Origin: Uranotaenia lowii
Lineage: Eukaryota; Arthropoda; Insecta; Diptera; Culicidae
Reading direction: 5' to 3'
Length of the DNA stretch: 64,000 bases
Assembly: GCF_029784155.1 (NCBI RefSeq)
Contig: NC_073693.1
Location: 359,057,825-359,121,824 of the forward strand
Shown here: in pieces, positions 22,441 to 35,546 of the stretch
How positions within the stretch are numbered: the stretch's first letter is position 1
How the letters are laid out: the number at the start of each line of letters is the position of its first letter
Position numbers and translations under genes: made by a program
The notes under the pieces: model-generated
What the model saw: only the letters and a program-made list of their open reading frames with translations
Database searches by the model: none
Told to the model about the DNA's origin: nothing

Positions 22441-22836
22441 GAATTAGTTAAATATACCCTAGCTTAATTTCTTAACAGTTTGTACTATTCCTGAAAGTAA
22501 ATTATGAAGGTCAAATAAATGACATCAAAACATATTTATCTTTTCTGCCTCTAAAACGGTTCGAAGGACCAAATCTTAAATTGCGTGTAGAAGAATCGAA
22601 CATTTGAAGAATGTTGTACCTTGTGTGATGGAGATGAATGAAACATGGAAAATGGAAATAACTGTGAAAAAATGGAAATAATGGAGATGGAGATGAATGA
22701 AAAATGTAAAATGACAATAACTGTGAAAAAAATGGAAATTATTCAATAAGCACTGAAGCCATAATTTATTATAATCTATTTTTTCAAAACGTAAATCATT
22801 TAGTTTTTAATTTATTCTCTTTTATCCAATCCACAG
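22441..22836. other. AT-rich DNA with a short direct duplication, then a splice acceptor
   Basis: A GGAGATGAATGAAA...AACTGTGAAAAA phrase occurs twice, at about 22628-22675 and 22687-22733. The right edge is a pyrimidine-rich tract ending CCACAG at 22836, a good acceptor for the RAMP4 exon. Confidence 0.45.
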
Positions 22837-22847
22837 CAATCGGCTAA

Positions 22848-23105
<258 letters not shown>

Positions 23106-24882
23106 TGTCGATCGTTTGGACCCGGCTGTGACTCTCAAATTTACAAAACAAACACACACACAAAAGAAGAAGCGAACACGGCTACAAACTGCAAAAATAT
23201 TCACAATTCTACTACGTCCGAGAAGTTTTATTCTCTCCACTTTTTATCCTTTACACCAGAGCAAACCCAACCACACAGACACTCCTACACCAACAATTGA
23301 TATTTTGCTGTTCGGTTTTATTGGTTCTTGTTACGTTGGTTTCCGGTCCAGGACCACCCTTCATCCAGAAGAGATCTCCTTAAAACAACCTAAAGTCTCG
23401 GATCAGAAAACAAAACCAAAGGGAAATTTTCTCCCACAATTTTTCCCGGGAGAACGACCAATTCCCAACTTTAAAAACAAAACGAAACAAAGCATGAATG
23501 TATGTGTGGGTGTATCTTATTAGAACCGGAACTGATAACCACTGTGCGTGCACTGGTGAAATTCCACATACCGTCTATTGTTTATTTTCATTCACTCTCA
23601 TACACAAATTGGTAGCAACAGGCATTTATCGCAACTTACGCAGATGAAAGATCAAATTTAATTTGTAAACCCTGGACAAAGTTTTCGCTCTTACCTCTTG
23701 AGAGCGAAAGAAAGCTGTAATCGATAAAACATAGTTGGAAAATTTGTCGTAAAGTGCGTAAAATGCGTGTCACTTTCTCTTGCAATATTCTTATATCTTT
23801 AAATATATTATTGAATGTATGATCGTTAAAGCGAAGAAGAGAATATCCACAAACAAATGGTTATACACATAATTTCGAGCGTAGATTTTTTTTTATCCAT
23901 GATTCCACGATTAGCTATTAGCAAGACTAACTCCGTTAGTCGGTGCATTTTTTTTCTCTTTATCTCTATTGGATTGAAGTAATGCAAAAAGTGTGTGGAT
24001 TAAGAAAATTTTGTTTTCAAAATTCAATTTAAAAAAAGTAATAGTGAAACACAACATGACCGTATCAGGATCAACGCTATCTATTCGGTGGACATTCGTT
24101 TGCATTGGTAAGAATAATTATGGTTTATGAAGCACATAATTGGGAAGGAACGTAAACGATGAAAATGTAATATTAAAGAAATATATTGTGTCTTTAAAAT
24201 GTATACCCGGAGGTAGTCCTTTTTTGTGGGAAATGAACGAATGAAAAGAAATATGAAAGAATGCATTATCTCTAATGATAGGAACATGTTTTTAAGTTTT
24301 TTTTTTCTGCACAAGATAATCTATTTATTCAAGTGCATTCACACCGTTGGCAGATTGCTTTAAATTGCGCAGTTTCAACGTGAGTGTTGTTACCTTGCCT
24401 ATGTTTGAATAAACAAAGTATAAAAACGTTTCGATTCATAACGCTATCAATTCGCTTTTTTTCATAAACAGCATTGTTCAGGGAAAAAGTAGACAGCAAG
24501 TTTTGTTCAAGTTATCAGTTATTTTGAAGGTGGATACGTCTTGTGGAATCCTTACGTATGCTTCTATTGGAAATATGTAAAAAAAAACTAAACATCAATG
24601 ATGTTAGCAATTGCTAGCACAACTATGAATTAACCCTTCCAAAAAGCAATGAGGTCAGTTATGCGGCAGTCTAAAATGAACATGAATAGTGTTTACTTCT
24701 GGGAATCCACAATACCCAGATCAAGGCATTGTGCCAATTTTTTGATGAGCCATATAATGTAACGGACGGGCAAGATTTGTGTCCTACTTTCTACAAATTT
24801 GATTTCAACAATTGAATGGAGTTTCTTTCTAAAGCAAAAACAAACCAGTTGTTAGATTAAATCCTTTAGAAAAATTCTACGT
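23106..24882. other. RAMP4 3' UTR and intergenic DNA
   Basis: The first few hundred bases after the RAMP4 stop are A/C-rich (ACACACACAAAAG near 23153) and probably 3' UTR. The rest is AT-rich, with no gene, repeat or RNA recognised up to the end of the convergent GMC gene. Confidence 0.45.
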
Positions 24883-26205
24883 TCAAACTTTATCTCTCAG
24901 AATAACATCGGCCGCTCGCTCGGCAACGGCAACTATCACAGAATTTGGTGTACCCGAAACGGGTGCAGGAAATACACTTCCATCGACCACTCGTAGGCCA
25001 CAAACACCATTGACGCGCAGCTCGTTATCGATGGGAGCATCCGAATTAGCTCCAATAGCAGCCGTTCCCCCGGGATGATGTCCAGTAAGGGCAGATATTC
25101 GCAAAATACACTCCAAGTATCGCTCACTAGGCCGGTTAGTTTTAAAATCTTCTTCATACGGTCCAAAGTTGGCGCACCTCTTCAACATTGGCCAGTGCAG
25201 CTTGGCCCCCAACTTCTGAAAAGCCACACTATTAACGGTCTTCGCCGCCGTTCGAATTGCCTTGATCATACAATCGATGTCGAATCTATCCTTCAGATAA
25301 TTCGGATTGATAAAAGGTGATGAATTGGCCTTCAAATCTCGCAGATAAACGGCGCCTCGACTCTTCGGATGGTGACACGTGTTCAGCATCAAGAATCCCT
25401 CCTGACTGGTGTTATGGTGCAACGGGAAAAACGCTCTAAAAGTGCTTTCATCCATATTGGACACATGCCTCAAAGCTTGCTCATCAACGCTTCCCATTCC
25501 GAACAAAATTATCCCGGAGTGGCCCCCAGACCTCGCATTACTACCAATGCCAGCAACAGCCGTAGTCGATAGAACTCCTTTTCCATCACGAAGATAGCTC
25601 TTCAGAGAGCGAATATCCAGGACCTTTGTCAACGTCACACTTGCACTGGTGTTAATCGAAACAAACAACGGTAGATTCAAATGGTCAAAGTAATTCTGAC
25701 CAACGTTTGGTGAATCGTGAACCAAAGGTATCCGATGCCTTCTCAACTCCAAAGCTGGCCCCACTCCAGACAATTTTAGCAGTTGAGGCGTCTGTATTGC
25801 CCCAGCACTCAAAATAATCTCTTTGTTTGCTTTCAATTCAACGGGATTTTCATCTTCATCACTGATCCGAACCCCCGTAGCACGCTTGCGATCATCAAAA
25901 AGAATCTTCTGGCTCACGGTGTTGGTTAAGATGTATAGATTCGGGCGACCGAATGCCTGTCGAAGGTAGGCGTGGTAGCTGCTCCAGCGTACTCCCTTGC
26001 GGATGGTATATTTGGCGGCCTCGAAACGATATTCCGATGATAGCTCCAAGCCAACGTCGGTGAAAGCCTTGGCGAGGAGGTTTTCGTCCGTTCTTACCGG
26101 TGTAACATGAAGTTTAGGTTCAACGGTTGTCGGTGGTGAAGTTTTGCTGCAGAACTCGAGCTGCGGAGATTTGTCGCTTTGGATGAAAGTTGGATATTGG
26201 TTTTG
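24883..26205 (-). CDS. GMC oxidoreductase, exon 4 (C-terminal two thirds)
   Basis: Exon 4 follows an acceptor (GTTCTTTCAG, read on the minus strand) and encodes residues 208-647 with the stop. It holds the GMC signature ILSAGAIQTPQLLKLSGVGP and the C-terminal catalytic block: His 583/584 in TGHHPGGTAAIG, and Asn about 628 in GTPNSVIVAVAERAADVI. It begins in phase 0 and joins exon 3 across a 6.8-kb intron. The nearby retrotransposon fragments do not touch it. The family uses FAD to oxidise alcohols or related substrates. The substrate of this enzyme cannot be read from sequence. Confidence 0.92.
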   Translation of the reverse strand, partial: QNQYPTFIQSDKSPQLEFCSKTSPPTTVEPKLHVTPVRTDENLLAKAFTDVGLELSSEYRFEAAKYTIRKGVRWSSYHAYLRQAFGRPNLYILTNTVSQKILFDDRKRATGVRISDEDENPVELKANKEIILSAGAIQTPQLLKLSGVGPALELRRHRIPLVHDSPNVGQNYFDHLNLPLFVSINTSASVTLTKVLDIRSLKSYLRDGKGVLSTTAVAGIGSNARSGGHSGIILFGMGSVDEQALRHVSNMDESTFRAFFPLHHNTSQEGFLMLNTCHHPKSRGAVYLRDLKANSSPFINPNYLKDRFDIDCMIKAIRTAAKTVNSVAFQKLGAKLHWPMLKRCANFGPYEEDFKTNRPSERYLECILRISALTGHHPGGTAAIGANSDAPIDNELRVNGVCGLRVVDGSVFPAPVSGTPNSVIVAVAERAADVILRDKV

Positions 26206-26839
26206 CTGAAAGAACGTAACTATATTTGTAACTGTATATTGAGTCGCTTACGTGAGCCTAACATAAACTTTCTACATTTTGTTTCTTAAAGCTATCGATC
26301 AGTACTCAACACATGCGATACATGTTTATTTATTATTTTTAATTTTATTTCATTTTACTTGGGCACTTTAATTAACTTTTAAACAAACTGCAAGTATTTG
26401 TAAACCGCTGCCTGCGGAATATCATCCGCGCTTGGTGGCCTGGCCGGGCTTCTGAAAAGTACAGCTTTGCTATGTCTCGGTTTTCCTTGCCACTCGGTTT
26501 GCTGCTGTACCGTCTGTAACGAATCGGAACGCTTCGGCTACATCGCACACGTGCGAGAACCCAGGCTGTATCTGAACAATCGGCTCAAAGCATGTGTTGC
26601 CGAAAATGTTGTGCTTTAAGCTGTAGCGCGACAGTTCGGTTTTCATCCCTTCATGCCTCCTGTTTCGAAAATAATTTCATCCAACTGTCGGCTGCAGGGC
26701 GTGACAGTTTTGGGCAGGACTGTCACGGGTGACTGTCATGCCCATACCGTACCATGCCCGATCGTATGCGCTGCTGCTCGGTTTCGAATAGATCGAACGA
26801 GCCATCTATTCGCACCGAGCAGCAAAATATTTGGACCGC
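26206..26839. other. Intron 3 of the GMC gene, first part
   Basis: Contains a GC-richer block (26400-26800) that may belong to the adjacent retrotransposon debris, but no domain could be named. Confidence 0.35.
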
Positions 26840-27605
26840 TAGTGGGGAGATATTTTGAAAAAAAAAAAATGGACAGCAAAACGAAATCTTTAGCGGGCAT
26901 CTGGCAGGTTTCCTGCCAGAAAGCCGGTAACCGCAATGGCAGACGTTTTCGCACAAAAAGGGGAGGCCCAAGGATGCGGAGACAAAATAAAGCCAAACCC
27001 AGACTCCAACGACGCTAACGTCGCGTCAAGGAGAGGGGAGAGACAATTGTCGTCAAGGCACCCGAGGGCACGTACGCAGATGTCTTAGGACAGGTGCTCA
27101 CATATGAGAACCTCGCCGATCTCGGCAATAACAGCGAGTGATCCTGGAACATACGCGTGGCGCGGGAAACACCTTCACGGCTAAGGCGGCCGAAGTTCTT
27201 GGTGACAAGGCCGAAGTACGTGCCCTCTGTAAAGAAGTGACCATCCGGATTAAAAACCTGGCCGAGATCACAACAGAGGAGGATCTGCGGGTGGCACTGG
27301 TCGAGCAGTGTAAAATCCACTCGGACCCCCCAGATCTGGAATGCAGGTCGGTTTTGTGAAGCTTCCGGTTGCATCAGTAAACGCAGCACTTAAGTGTGGC
27401 TGGCTAAAGATGGGATGGTCTATCTGTCAGATATCCATCCCCCACAAAGGGACATGTGCTTGAAGCACGGAGTTCGGCCATAAGTCGTTCAACTGCACTG
27501 TGTAAGATAGAAGTGGCATATGCTAGCGCTGCAGTGAAACCGGCCACAAGTCGGCCAACTACAAAGTGCCCTGTCTACGCTGTTGACAACCCTAGGTGCC
27601 CTGCC
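26840..27605 (+). pseudogene. R1-like non-LTR ORF1 (gag) fragment
   Basis: Plus-strand words across shifted frames include VVKAPEGTYADVL, AKAAEVLGDKAEVRALCKEV, EITTEEDLRVALVEQC and VGFVKLPVASVNAALKCGW. These are followed by two decayed CCHC zinc knuckles (GHKSFNC, then DRSGIC and ETGHKSAN). This order is typical of ORF1 of R1/LOA-type elements. Stops sit inside both knuckles. It is in antisense orientation within the GMC intron. Confidence 0.6.
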
Positions 27606-27698
27606 AATTTTTTTTATTAATTAATCTCTCTGGTCTCTTGTTACTATTGTTTGATCAAGCTTGGTGAGAACTTAAAAAAATCACTTATTCAAACATTA

Positions 27699-29106
27699 CC
27701 CAAGCAACATTTTAAACTCCTAATAGTTTTGTAAGAAAATAGGGAGGTTTTTTAGAGGGATTGAAAAAGCGTTGAAGGCTGTAAAGATTATTTTGCGAAG
27801 ATCGTTATAAAAACTATCTGCGAGGCAGCTACAAAACGACTACACAACCTGTTTTTAAAACCCCTATCTAGTTCACGATTATTCATATTAACCGTCTATT
27901 TATTGGCATTCAAGGCCTCTATACAGCAATTTTAAAACTTTGCTATAAAACCGAAATGGGTATTCTTGAATAAGCGTGAATGACGTTTCAAATGGTTGAG
28001 AAAAAGAAAAAAAACCTCAGTTTGCAATGTAAACAAACTGTAATTTAGGCTTATTTTCTAATAAGTATCCGAATACTCGAGGAGCTGAAACTGGAGCAGG
28101 TTCAAGAACTTCCGGCGAACACACAATTAAATTCAGGGAAGAGCTGCTGTCGCCACTGCTTGGCCATTATAGGAGCGGTACGAGTGTTAGCAGCCGGACC
28201 CTGTAGGAATAAGTTCGACAGAGCAAGGAAGAGCTTGTAGGTGTTTCAATTCATTCATATTAAAATGATAAAATTAATTTTTTGGTTATATTGCAGAACC
28301 CTGCCAAACTTCCCAATCTGCCGGAGGCGGGTCAAATTTGACGGAAGCAGATACCATCAACTTTCGGAGTTTGGAAAAATCAGATGGCTCCGAAAAGTGC
28401 CCGGAAGCGAGTAAAGAACCCCTGTAACCAAGCTTGCGGTAGCCATCTTCGGAGCAGTGTTTCTTTAACAGAAGTGAAAAGTTTAAATAAATGCATAATA
28501 ATGATAAACAGCTATACCTAGTGAGTTTTTATTTGTTTTGTGGTTTTTGCATTTAGCCATCCATTCAATTTAAGAAAAAAAAACAGATTTAGAATCCCTA
28601 AAAGTTGGTTTGTAATACATCATTCTATATTAAGATTTACTATCCCGCAAGTCTAAGTGGGCGCGCGGTTTATTCACCAGTTTTTTTCAAATATTAATCG
28701 ATAAAAATGAAAGCGCAACCCGTTAAGATATCGAAAAACCCATTTATAAATATATTATGAACACAACAGTACTTTTACTAGTCGCTAGTCGTTTTTTTAG
28801 TCTTGGCGAATGATATATTTTTCGTTTTATACCAATACAAGCAACTTCAAAACCTTTCCCGGATGAAAATTATTCACGCAAAAAAAATAATGTGCATCGA
28901 GAATTAATTATCTAACCTGCTGACGAAAAAACTGGTTGTATAAGGTTCTTGTAATGTTCTCTTCAGAACCTCCTGTAGGTGGGCCTTTTTACTCTTAAAG
29001 GTGTTTTATACATGTTTTAATGGGGTTTAAAAAACTTAACGTCGTTTTATAACGAGGTTTTATATCTCTCTTCCAGTTTCTTATAAAATTAAAATTGTTA
29101 CTTGGG
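27699..29106. mobile_element. CCCAAG-terminal TIR element with TTA target duplication
   Basis: The left end CCCAAGCAACATTTTAA and right end TTAAAATTGTTACTTGGG are inverted complements with a few differences. TTA lies just outside both ends. A 3-bp TTA duplication is the usual signature of PIF/Harbinger elements, but no Harbinger transposase is present. Inside is a spliced gene-like unit (28070-28414). It shares its terminus type with 6535-14556 and lies in the GMC intron. Confidence 0.55.
28070..28414 (+). CDS. Candidate two-exon small gene carried by the TIR element
   Basis: An open frame reaches 28236 and stops at a GTAGGT donor. A pyrimidine-rich tract ends TTGCAG at 28296. Joining 28236 to 28297 keeps the frame open to TAA at 28412-28414, and AATAAA follows at 28486. 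The product would include KSCCRHCLAIIGAVRVLAAG and, after the junction, FPICRRRVKFDGSRYHQLSE, about 95 residues in view. No ATG was found in the part examined, so the start may lie in another exon. It resembles no family I know. It could be a captured host gene fragment or chance. Confidence 0.3.
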
Positions 29107-29504
29107 TTAAATATCAATCTAGGCCGACTCGATAAAATCTGCGATGCTTTTCATAATTTTCAAGTTCATGTTTTTCAGGATAATCTGAAGATCTGAAGAT
29201 GAAGGAATCATCCCTTCGGATATAATAGTTTGCCACATATTTCTGCGTTGACCCTCGAACTTGCTGCTGGCGAAAGGTGCCCCGCCTATAAAAAGGCGCA
29301 GGCGGTACAACCCCGGGCGTCAAGAGAATAGAGATCGTCCAACTCAACCTCAACCACCACCACCAACCTATATAAGACACCAGCTGTTGCGGCAGATGAT
29401 AGCTGAAGAAAAGTTGGACAAGGCGCTTGTGGCAGGAACTGACAGCTTCGAATGGCATTAATTGTGTCAGCCGTCTGAGTGAGTTAAAGATGATGATAAA
29501 GGGT
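29107..29504. other. Intron 3 of the GMC gene, no gene seen
   Basis: A GC-richer patch (29260-29450) is open in more than one frame but has no domain or repeat signature. Confidence 0.35.
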
Positions 29505-29780
29505 GTCCACGATGAAATTGCCACACTTTGAAATTTTCTAATTTTTTAACCGTTGGGTAGAATTTAATGATAATTTGGGTGGATTTAGTTCATAGTGCAT
29601 TGTTTACATCCTGCAAGTTTAAAAGTCCTGTGATCAAAACTCGCGGAAATGGAGTCGAAAGAACAGCTTTTTGCGTAATAAAATCTTGCGCATTCATCAC
29701 GAGAAAAAGGATCGAGGAACGATTAACCACCGATTGGAAGCCCAGAAGTAAAGGAAAAAGTTACAGAGGTTGTATATAAG
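29505..29780 (+). pseudogene. Tc1/mariner-like element, 5' end and N-terminal scrap
   Basis: GGGTGTCCACGATGAAATTG looks like the end of a Tc1/mariner element. A frame starting MESKEQLFA stops at once, and helix-rich scraps such as HHEKKDRG follow. It is too short and broken to be functional, and the assignment is by general appearance. Confidence 0.35.
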
Positions 29781-30395
29781 AAACGACCGATAAGTTCACG
29801 TAGAATTACGTTAGTCTGTCCTGTGTCAATGTGTTTTTCGTCTTAAATTAGCATTCTAGAATGAAGTAGGTCGATTTTTTTAAAGGAAATGATCTTCAAG
29901 GAAAGTCAGTCTTCCCCAAATTGTCGTTTTAATACCTATTAATGGTCTAAAACGACCCATAAAGATCGTATGCAGCTTCTTCAACTGCATAACAAAAGGC
30001 GAATTAAATATAAGTATAAGCAGAAACAAAACCGATGTCGTCGAAATGAATGCGCCCGGCAGTTATGCAAATAATGTTATCAACACACGAGCTTTGCATC
30101 AAACGCTTGCGAGAATAGCTTTCAATGACTGCTTTGATCTAAACGCTTGACTCAGTGCAAAAGCTCTCGAACTGTTTAGCCTCATGCGTCTCGTTGGAAT
30201 CAGTATTATGTTTTCATTTCCCTTCAGATCACATTGCAATCACTAACTTAAAATGTTGATTTTACCTAGGATTCCGAAGAAGGCGTTAAATTAACCATGT
30301 TTACATTCATTTCATCAAAGAATTATAAACGGCCCTTTTCAGGGCCAAAAATTTTCAAAGAGTTGTTCTTGATCTTTTTAAATGTTTGGAAGACG
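29781..30395. other. Intron 3 of the GMC gene, nothing recognised
   Basis: AT-rich and without supported features. Confidence 0.35.
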
Positions 30396-31224
<829 letters not shown>

Positions 31225-31895
31225 AAAGTATTCCATACAACATCAAAAATCACAACCGCGTAGTTGGGGCCTTCAACCGAAACCCGAACGCCTCCGTTCA
31301 GGATGTGACTCAGAAGCTGCACCTAAGCCGAAGTTTTCATAGAAGGCCAAAACTAAGGCTGGACTTCGAACGTTCGAGGTACAAAAGGCCTATAATCGCG
31401 AAGAGAAGCAGAACAAGTCCGCCAAAACCCGTGCCAGGAAGTTGTACCTCAACATGCTGACGAAAGTTGAATGCTGCATCATAGACGACGAAACATATGT
31501 GAAGGTCGACTTCAAACAGATCCCCGGCAACCTGTTTTTCACAGCCAACACAGTTCAACGTTCCGGAGCATGTCAGAAGATGTTCAATTTTGCGAATAAA
31601 TTCCTGGTTTGGCAAGCCATCTTCACGTGCGGAAAGCGGAGTGCACCTCTTGTGACCCAGGACACGATGAACGGACAGGTGTACATGAAAGAGAGCCTCA
31701 AGAAGCGGTTGCTTCCTCTCCTGAAGGCCCATAAGGTCCCAACAATCTTCTGGCCGGATTTGGCCTCATGCCTTTTCCCAACACTCGGGAGTTCTGCCCT
31801 ATTGAGAAGTACTGGGCGATTATGAAGCAGCACCTTCTTAGGGCTGTCCCAAAGGTGTATGCAAAACACGGTTTTCGACCACGCTAAAACAGTCC
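31225..31895 (+). pseudogene. Tc1/mariner D37E-like transposase relic
   Basis: Translated segments read NRNPNASVQDVTQKLHLS (HTH region), AKTRARKLYLNMLTK, IIDDETYVKVDFKQ (first catalytic Asp), FLVWQAIFTCGKRSAPLV, LLPLLKAHKVPTIFWPDLAS (second Asp) and, in another frame, PIEKYWAIMKQ (third acidic residue). Between the second Asp and PIEKYW about 20 residues are missing and the frame shifts, so the gene is dead. The pattern fits the mosquito D37E group, supported by the final PIEKYW block. It lies antisense in the GMC intron. Confidence 0.8.
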
Positions 31896-32991
31896 GTTAG
31901 GCACCGGTGGCGTAAATTGCTGTTTCAGTACAGTTATCGATTTCAAAATTCCCAACAGTTATAAGCCTTTATTCCGATCGTTTATCGAGTTCAAACGTTG
32001 TATGAATAAGAAAAGGAAAATAACAGAAGCAACCTAATGAAATTAACGCAAAACATACATCATATTTCACGGTTTAAATATAAAAACTTTGAAATATGAT
32101 ATATTGTTCGATAACATTGACTAAACTGACATGATTAAAGCTTCTTTCAATCATAGATAAAAATCAATTTCAACTGGTTTGACAGGGGGTTTCGTTACTG
32201 CCTGGAAGAAATCGGTCGAAATCAATTAGAAAAAGAAAGGTATTCAATCGTCAATCCATTTCTACTTGTTTCGAACAAACTTCATTAAAAAGACTTTAAG
32301 TTAATGAAATCCTGGAAATTTGCTATCACACCGGTGGGGAGCGCGTGTTTTAGCCGATTCCAAAATTTAAAATTGTGCTAAAACTGGTATACCTAAAACC
32401 AATATTTAAACTGGACAAAATTGAAGTCACCACACATTAGTTAGCCTAGCATGATTCACCCCATAAGCGGAAACTTGCGGTGGTAGATTCAACTCTATCA
32501 ATATCTTCCACTTCATAGTAGTTGACCCGTGCTGAACAAAAATTTGTTATGTGATAATAATGTTTCTAAATATAATTCGTCTCGCGCATTTTCACCATTT
32601 TTCAATTCTTCTGACTTTCTATCCGTCCATAAAATTTCATAATCTTAAGATATTCTTACTAATAAGGAAATGACTTTTCACCGATAAGGCCGGTTAATTA
32701 AGTAACCAACATAAATTACGGTTCTTAAAGTTAAACTCTTATTTTATGAAATCGAAACCTTTTTTGTTCAAATGCCTGATAACTCATAAACTTGAAAAAA
32801 AATAGGGCTTGTAAAGCACTCCTCTATTGTCACCTATGTAGGAGCGCAGCAACAAAATTTCGTCCCCCAAAAAACGTGTACACAATGTTCAACAGGATTA
32901 TCGTGTCTACCAGCCAACATTAGCAATACCACGTGCTTGCAAACTCGCGTGCGCGCCAACAAATAAACAGAAAAAACCCGAAAGCACTCAC
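31896..32991. other. Intron 3 of the GMC gene, last part
   Basis: AT-rich, with no repeat or gene recognised. It ends at the exon 3 donor (GAG|GTGAGT, minus strand). Confidence 0.45.
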
Positions 32992-33747
32992 CTCAAATAT
33001 TTCATCATCCTTCCTCGATCCGGCTGTCCCACATCCAACATCCAGAAGGTCGACGCCTTCTGGTGGCACTGATTTCGGCTGGTGTTCTTGCTCGTGTTTC
33101 TCCAGATATGGCTTCAGCTGTGCGTAGCCCCAATCCGGCGCTCCCAGCTGCTGCCAACGGTCAAAATCCTGCTCGATGCCGGTGAAGTGCAACATGTAAT
33201 TGATCTGACCGGACCCGCCGAGGCCACGTCCCCGTGGGAGAAATTGTTGCTTTTGTTGAGAAAGAGACCCATTTTAAATGTCACGCTTACTTTTGATAAT
33301 TTAAAAATTTACTACAAATACTCACGTTGTTGATCAGACCATGCGAGGAATGCTTTTGCGGGGTGGTGCGGAATGCCCAGTCCACTTCGGTTTGTTGCAT
33401 GGCCGTGCTGAACAACGGAACAATCGATGCTGCACCGAAAACGTCTCCTGCTTCGATGAGCAGAACCGAATGGTTCGCGTCTGCCGAGAGTCGATTGGCC
33501 AGCACACATCCGGCAGTTCCGGCACCAACTGAAGAAAATATATTTTTTTAAAGACCAACAAGTTAAAAGACATTTATTAAACCTTACCAACTATATAATC
33601 GAAGGACATATTCTGAATCTGGCCAATGTCATAAACTCTATTGGGGATCAATTCGTAGCTGAGCCATTTCCAGGTTACCGTTACAAACAACAGAGCAATG
33701 CCTAGAAGGGTGACTAAGGCCAGAATAAGATTCCGGAGGACACCCAT
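32992..33747 (-). CDS. GMC oxidoreductase, exons 1-3 (N-terminal FAD-binding region)
   Basis: Exon 1 is 33588-33747, exon 2 is 33326-33528 and exon 3 is 32992-33249; all junctions are GT/AG and in phase. With exon 4 the protein is 647 residues, usual for insect GMC enzymes. Residues 1-25 start MGVLRNLILALVTLLGIALL, a signal peptide or membrane anchor. The FAD dinucleotide fold follows (DYIVVGAGTAGC, GxGxxG at 55-60; LLIEAGD near 76-82), then the FAD-contact loop PRGRGLGGSGQINYM (about 126-140). The product is probably a secreted or membrane-anchored FAD enzyme. The GSGQINYM form and the N-terminal anchor recall NinaG, the eye-pigment GMC enzyme, but other paralogues cannot be excluded. RLP24 lies 0.7 kb upstream on the same strand. 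Confidence 0.92.
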
Positions 33748-34443
33748 TTAGACCGATTTTCAAACACAATGTTAACAAGGCGATCCCGATTGCGATACTG
33801 AATCGGGCAAAAGTTATTTTGGACTGCCCAGCGATTTTTTCCTTCCATTCAAAAATGTAAAAGTGGTGCCATGAGCGTAACAAGGGTTGTACTCTAGAAT
33901 CGATTCCTAAAATTTTCATGTGATTTTCAAGTTTCAACAAATATGTTCTAGAAATCAATTTCTTAAAACGAAGAACACAATTGAAACTTGAATTCAGATA
34001 TCAACTTAGTACTTCGATACTTCAATGAATGAAGTTCGATAAACTTAGCAAAAAAAGGGGACATATCTGGCATGTTTTCGTTTTCTTCGAGTAATCTCAT
34101 TAGCGTAGCGTGCGTAGGCGAATGCGAACAAAACGAAAGCCAACGACAATCCATCATGCACAGCAGTGTGACGTTTTACGATGCAAATATCGATTTTTTT
34201 TCAGTCTGCCTCGAATACCTTCCAAACCAGACGACTGACTGAATCCATTGATAACTTATTGCCTAGTAAGGAATTTCTTTCCCAATCATACAGTCCGCTC
34301 GTGTACCATTTGCTTTTCATTTTCAACTGTTTAAGAAGTTAAATATTATATCTCAATTTCGGTACTTACGGGAAGTAAAGGGGGTACTTAGCTTAGAGAA
34401 CATCCTTAAAAACATAACCTAATGGAGCCGCGAATCCGAAAAC
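33748..34443. other. Spacer between the RLP24 and GMC genes
   Basis: About 700 bp separate the GMC start codon from the upstream RLP24 stop, both on the minus strand. It should hold the 3' UTR of RLP24 and the promoter and 5' UTR of the GMC gene. No motif could be named with confidence. Confidence 0.5.
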
Positions 34444-35095
34444 CTAAGCCTTCATCATTTCGGCATCCTCCTCTAGCATGGCGGACGATTCTTCCAGCTG
34501 CTTTTCCAGCTGACGGGCGTCCACGTACTCGATTTCCTCCTCGTCCTCGCCTTCCACGTCCATGAGCAGGGCCGACTGTTGGGCTTCCTCCTTGGCGCGG
34601 CGCTCTTTGAGACCGACCGCAGGTGACCGGATGAGGGAGATGTTCTTCTGCACATCCACAATGTCCCGGTGGATTTCGTGATCCCGAGCCTTTCGCAGCC
34701 GTTCCATGACAAAGTGTCGCTCCCGTCGTTCCTTGATTTCGGTGATCTTTTTGATGGCATCGATCGTTTTGCTCCACAGTTCCCGGTTGTATTTGGTAGG
34801 AACATTGCGGCGCTTCTCGAACTCGAAGGCCGGGTCGATCGTGAGCTCCTTGCCGTTAGTCTTCCGGTAAACCTTGGTCCAGCGGGTCTTCCTCGGGTTC
34901 TTTTTCTTGTTGAACGCACGGCGGCATTTGGAACGGCAAAACCGAAATACCTGTAGCGAGGTAAACAAATCAGGTTAGTTCCGAACATTTTTCATCCTGG
35001 AATTCTCAACTTACCTTGCAGTCATTCCTCACAAAAACCATCCCGTGACCGGGGAAGATCTTACTGGAGCAGAAATAACACGTTTCTATCCTCAT
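34444..35095 (-). CDS. RSL24D1: RLP24 / RSL24D1, 60S ribosome biogenesis protein
   Basis: Exon 1 (35015-35095, 27 codons) and exon 2 (34444-34950) join in phase 0 to give 195 residues. The protein starts [18 protein letters not shown] and holds the L24e zinc site (CxxC near 6-9 and FCRSKC just after the splice). RNPRKT-like basic and [20 protein letters not shown] segments follow, with a charged, partly coiled-coil C-terminus (EEDAEMMKA end). All this matches RLP24/RSL24D1, which binds nucleolar and cytoplasmic pre-60S particles and is exchanged for ribosomal protein L24 late in maturation. The length is close to the animal norm. The intron is tiny (64 bp). The exons are GC-rich, and no defect is seen. 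Confidence 0.96.
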
Positions 35096-35546
35096 TTTGA
35101 TGTGATTTCAGCACAAAAAAGTAGAATTTGTGCCAACTGAGGAATTACAAAACAAGCACATGTGTTTTGTAAATAAAAAGGAAAGAAGAACGGTGCGTCA
35201 AGTACCGTCAAATGAAAACTACCTGCTGCACGCTAAAGGCAAAAGGCTTACAATCGGCATGGAGATTAACCAAATTTCGGAATTAAAAATCGAAAGGGCA
35301 TAAAATCATGCAACAATTTTTTTAATGCAAAATAAGCATAAAAAACTTTTATTTATATAATAATCATAAAATATTGATTATTATAAGAATTCGGAAAATT
35401 TCTGCCAACAATCTGCTGGAAACTTACCTCAGAACTGAAATAAATGATAAACATTTAATTATTTTAATCGTAAAAAAAGATAAAATTTGATTCGAAGTTG
35501 TGTTTGTGATTTCGGTCGTTTCTGTCGTTGAATTGATGTAATTTTT
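35096..35546. other. Upstream region of RLP24
   Basis: AT-rich sequence that should include the 5' UTR and promoter of RLP24. No core element could be assigned with confidence. The 9-bp satellite begins at its far end. Confidence 0.45.

Noticed and set aside
29114..29524. 136-residue minus-strand frame
   Set aside because: No domain, no splice context, lies in an intron; overlapping open frames on the other strand show low stop density only.
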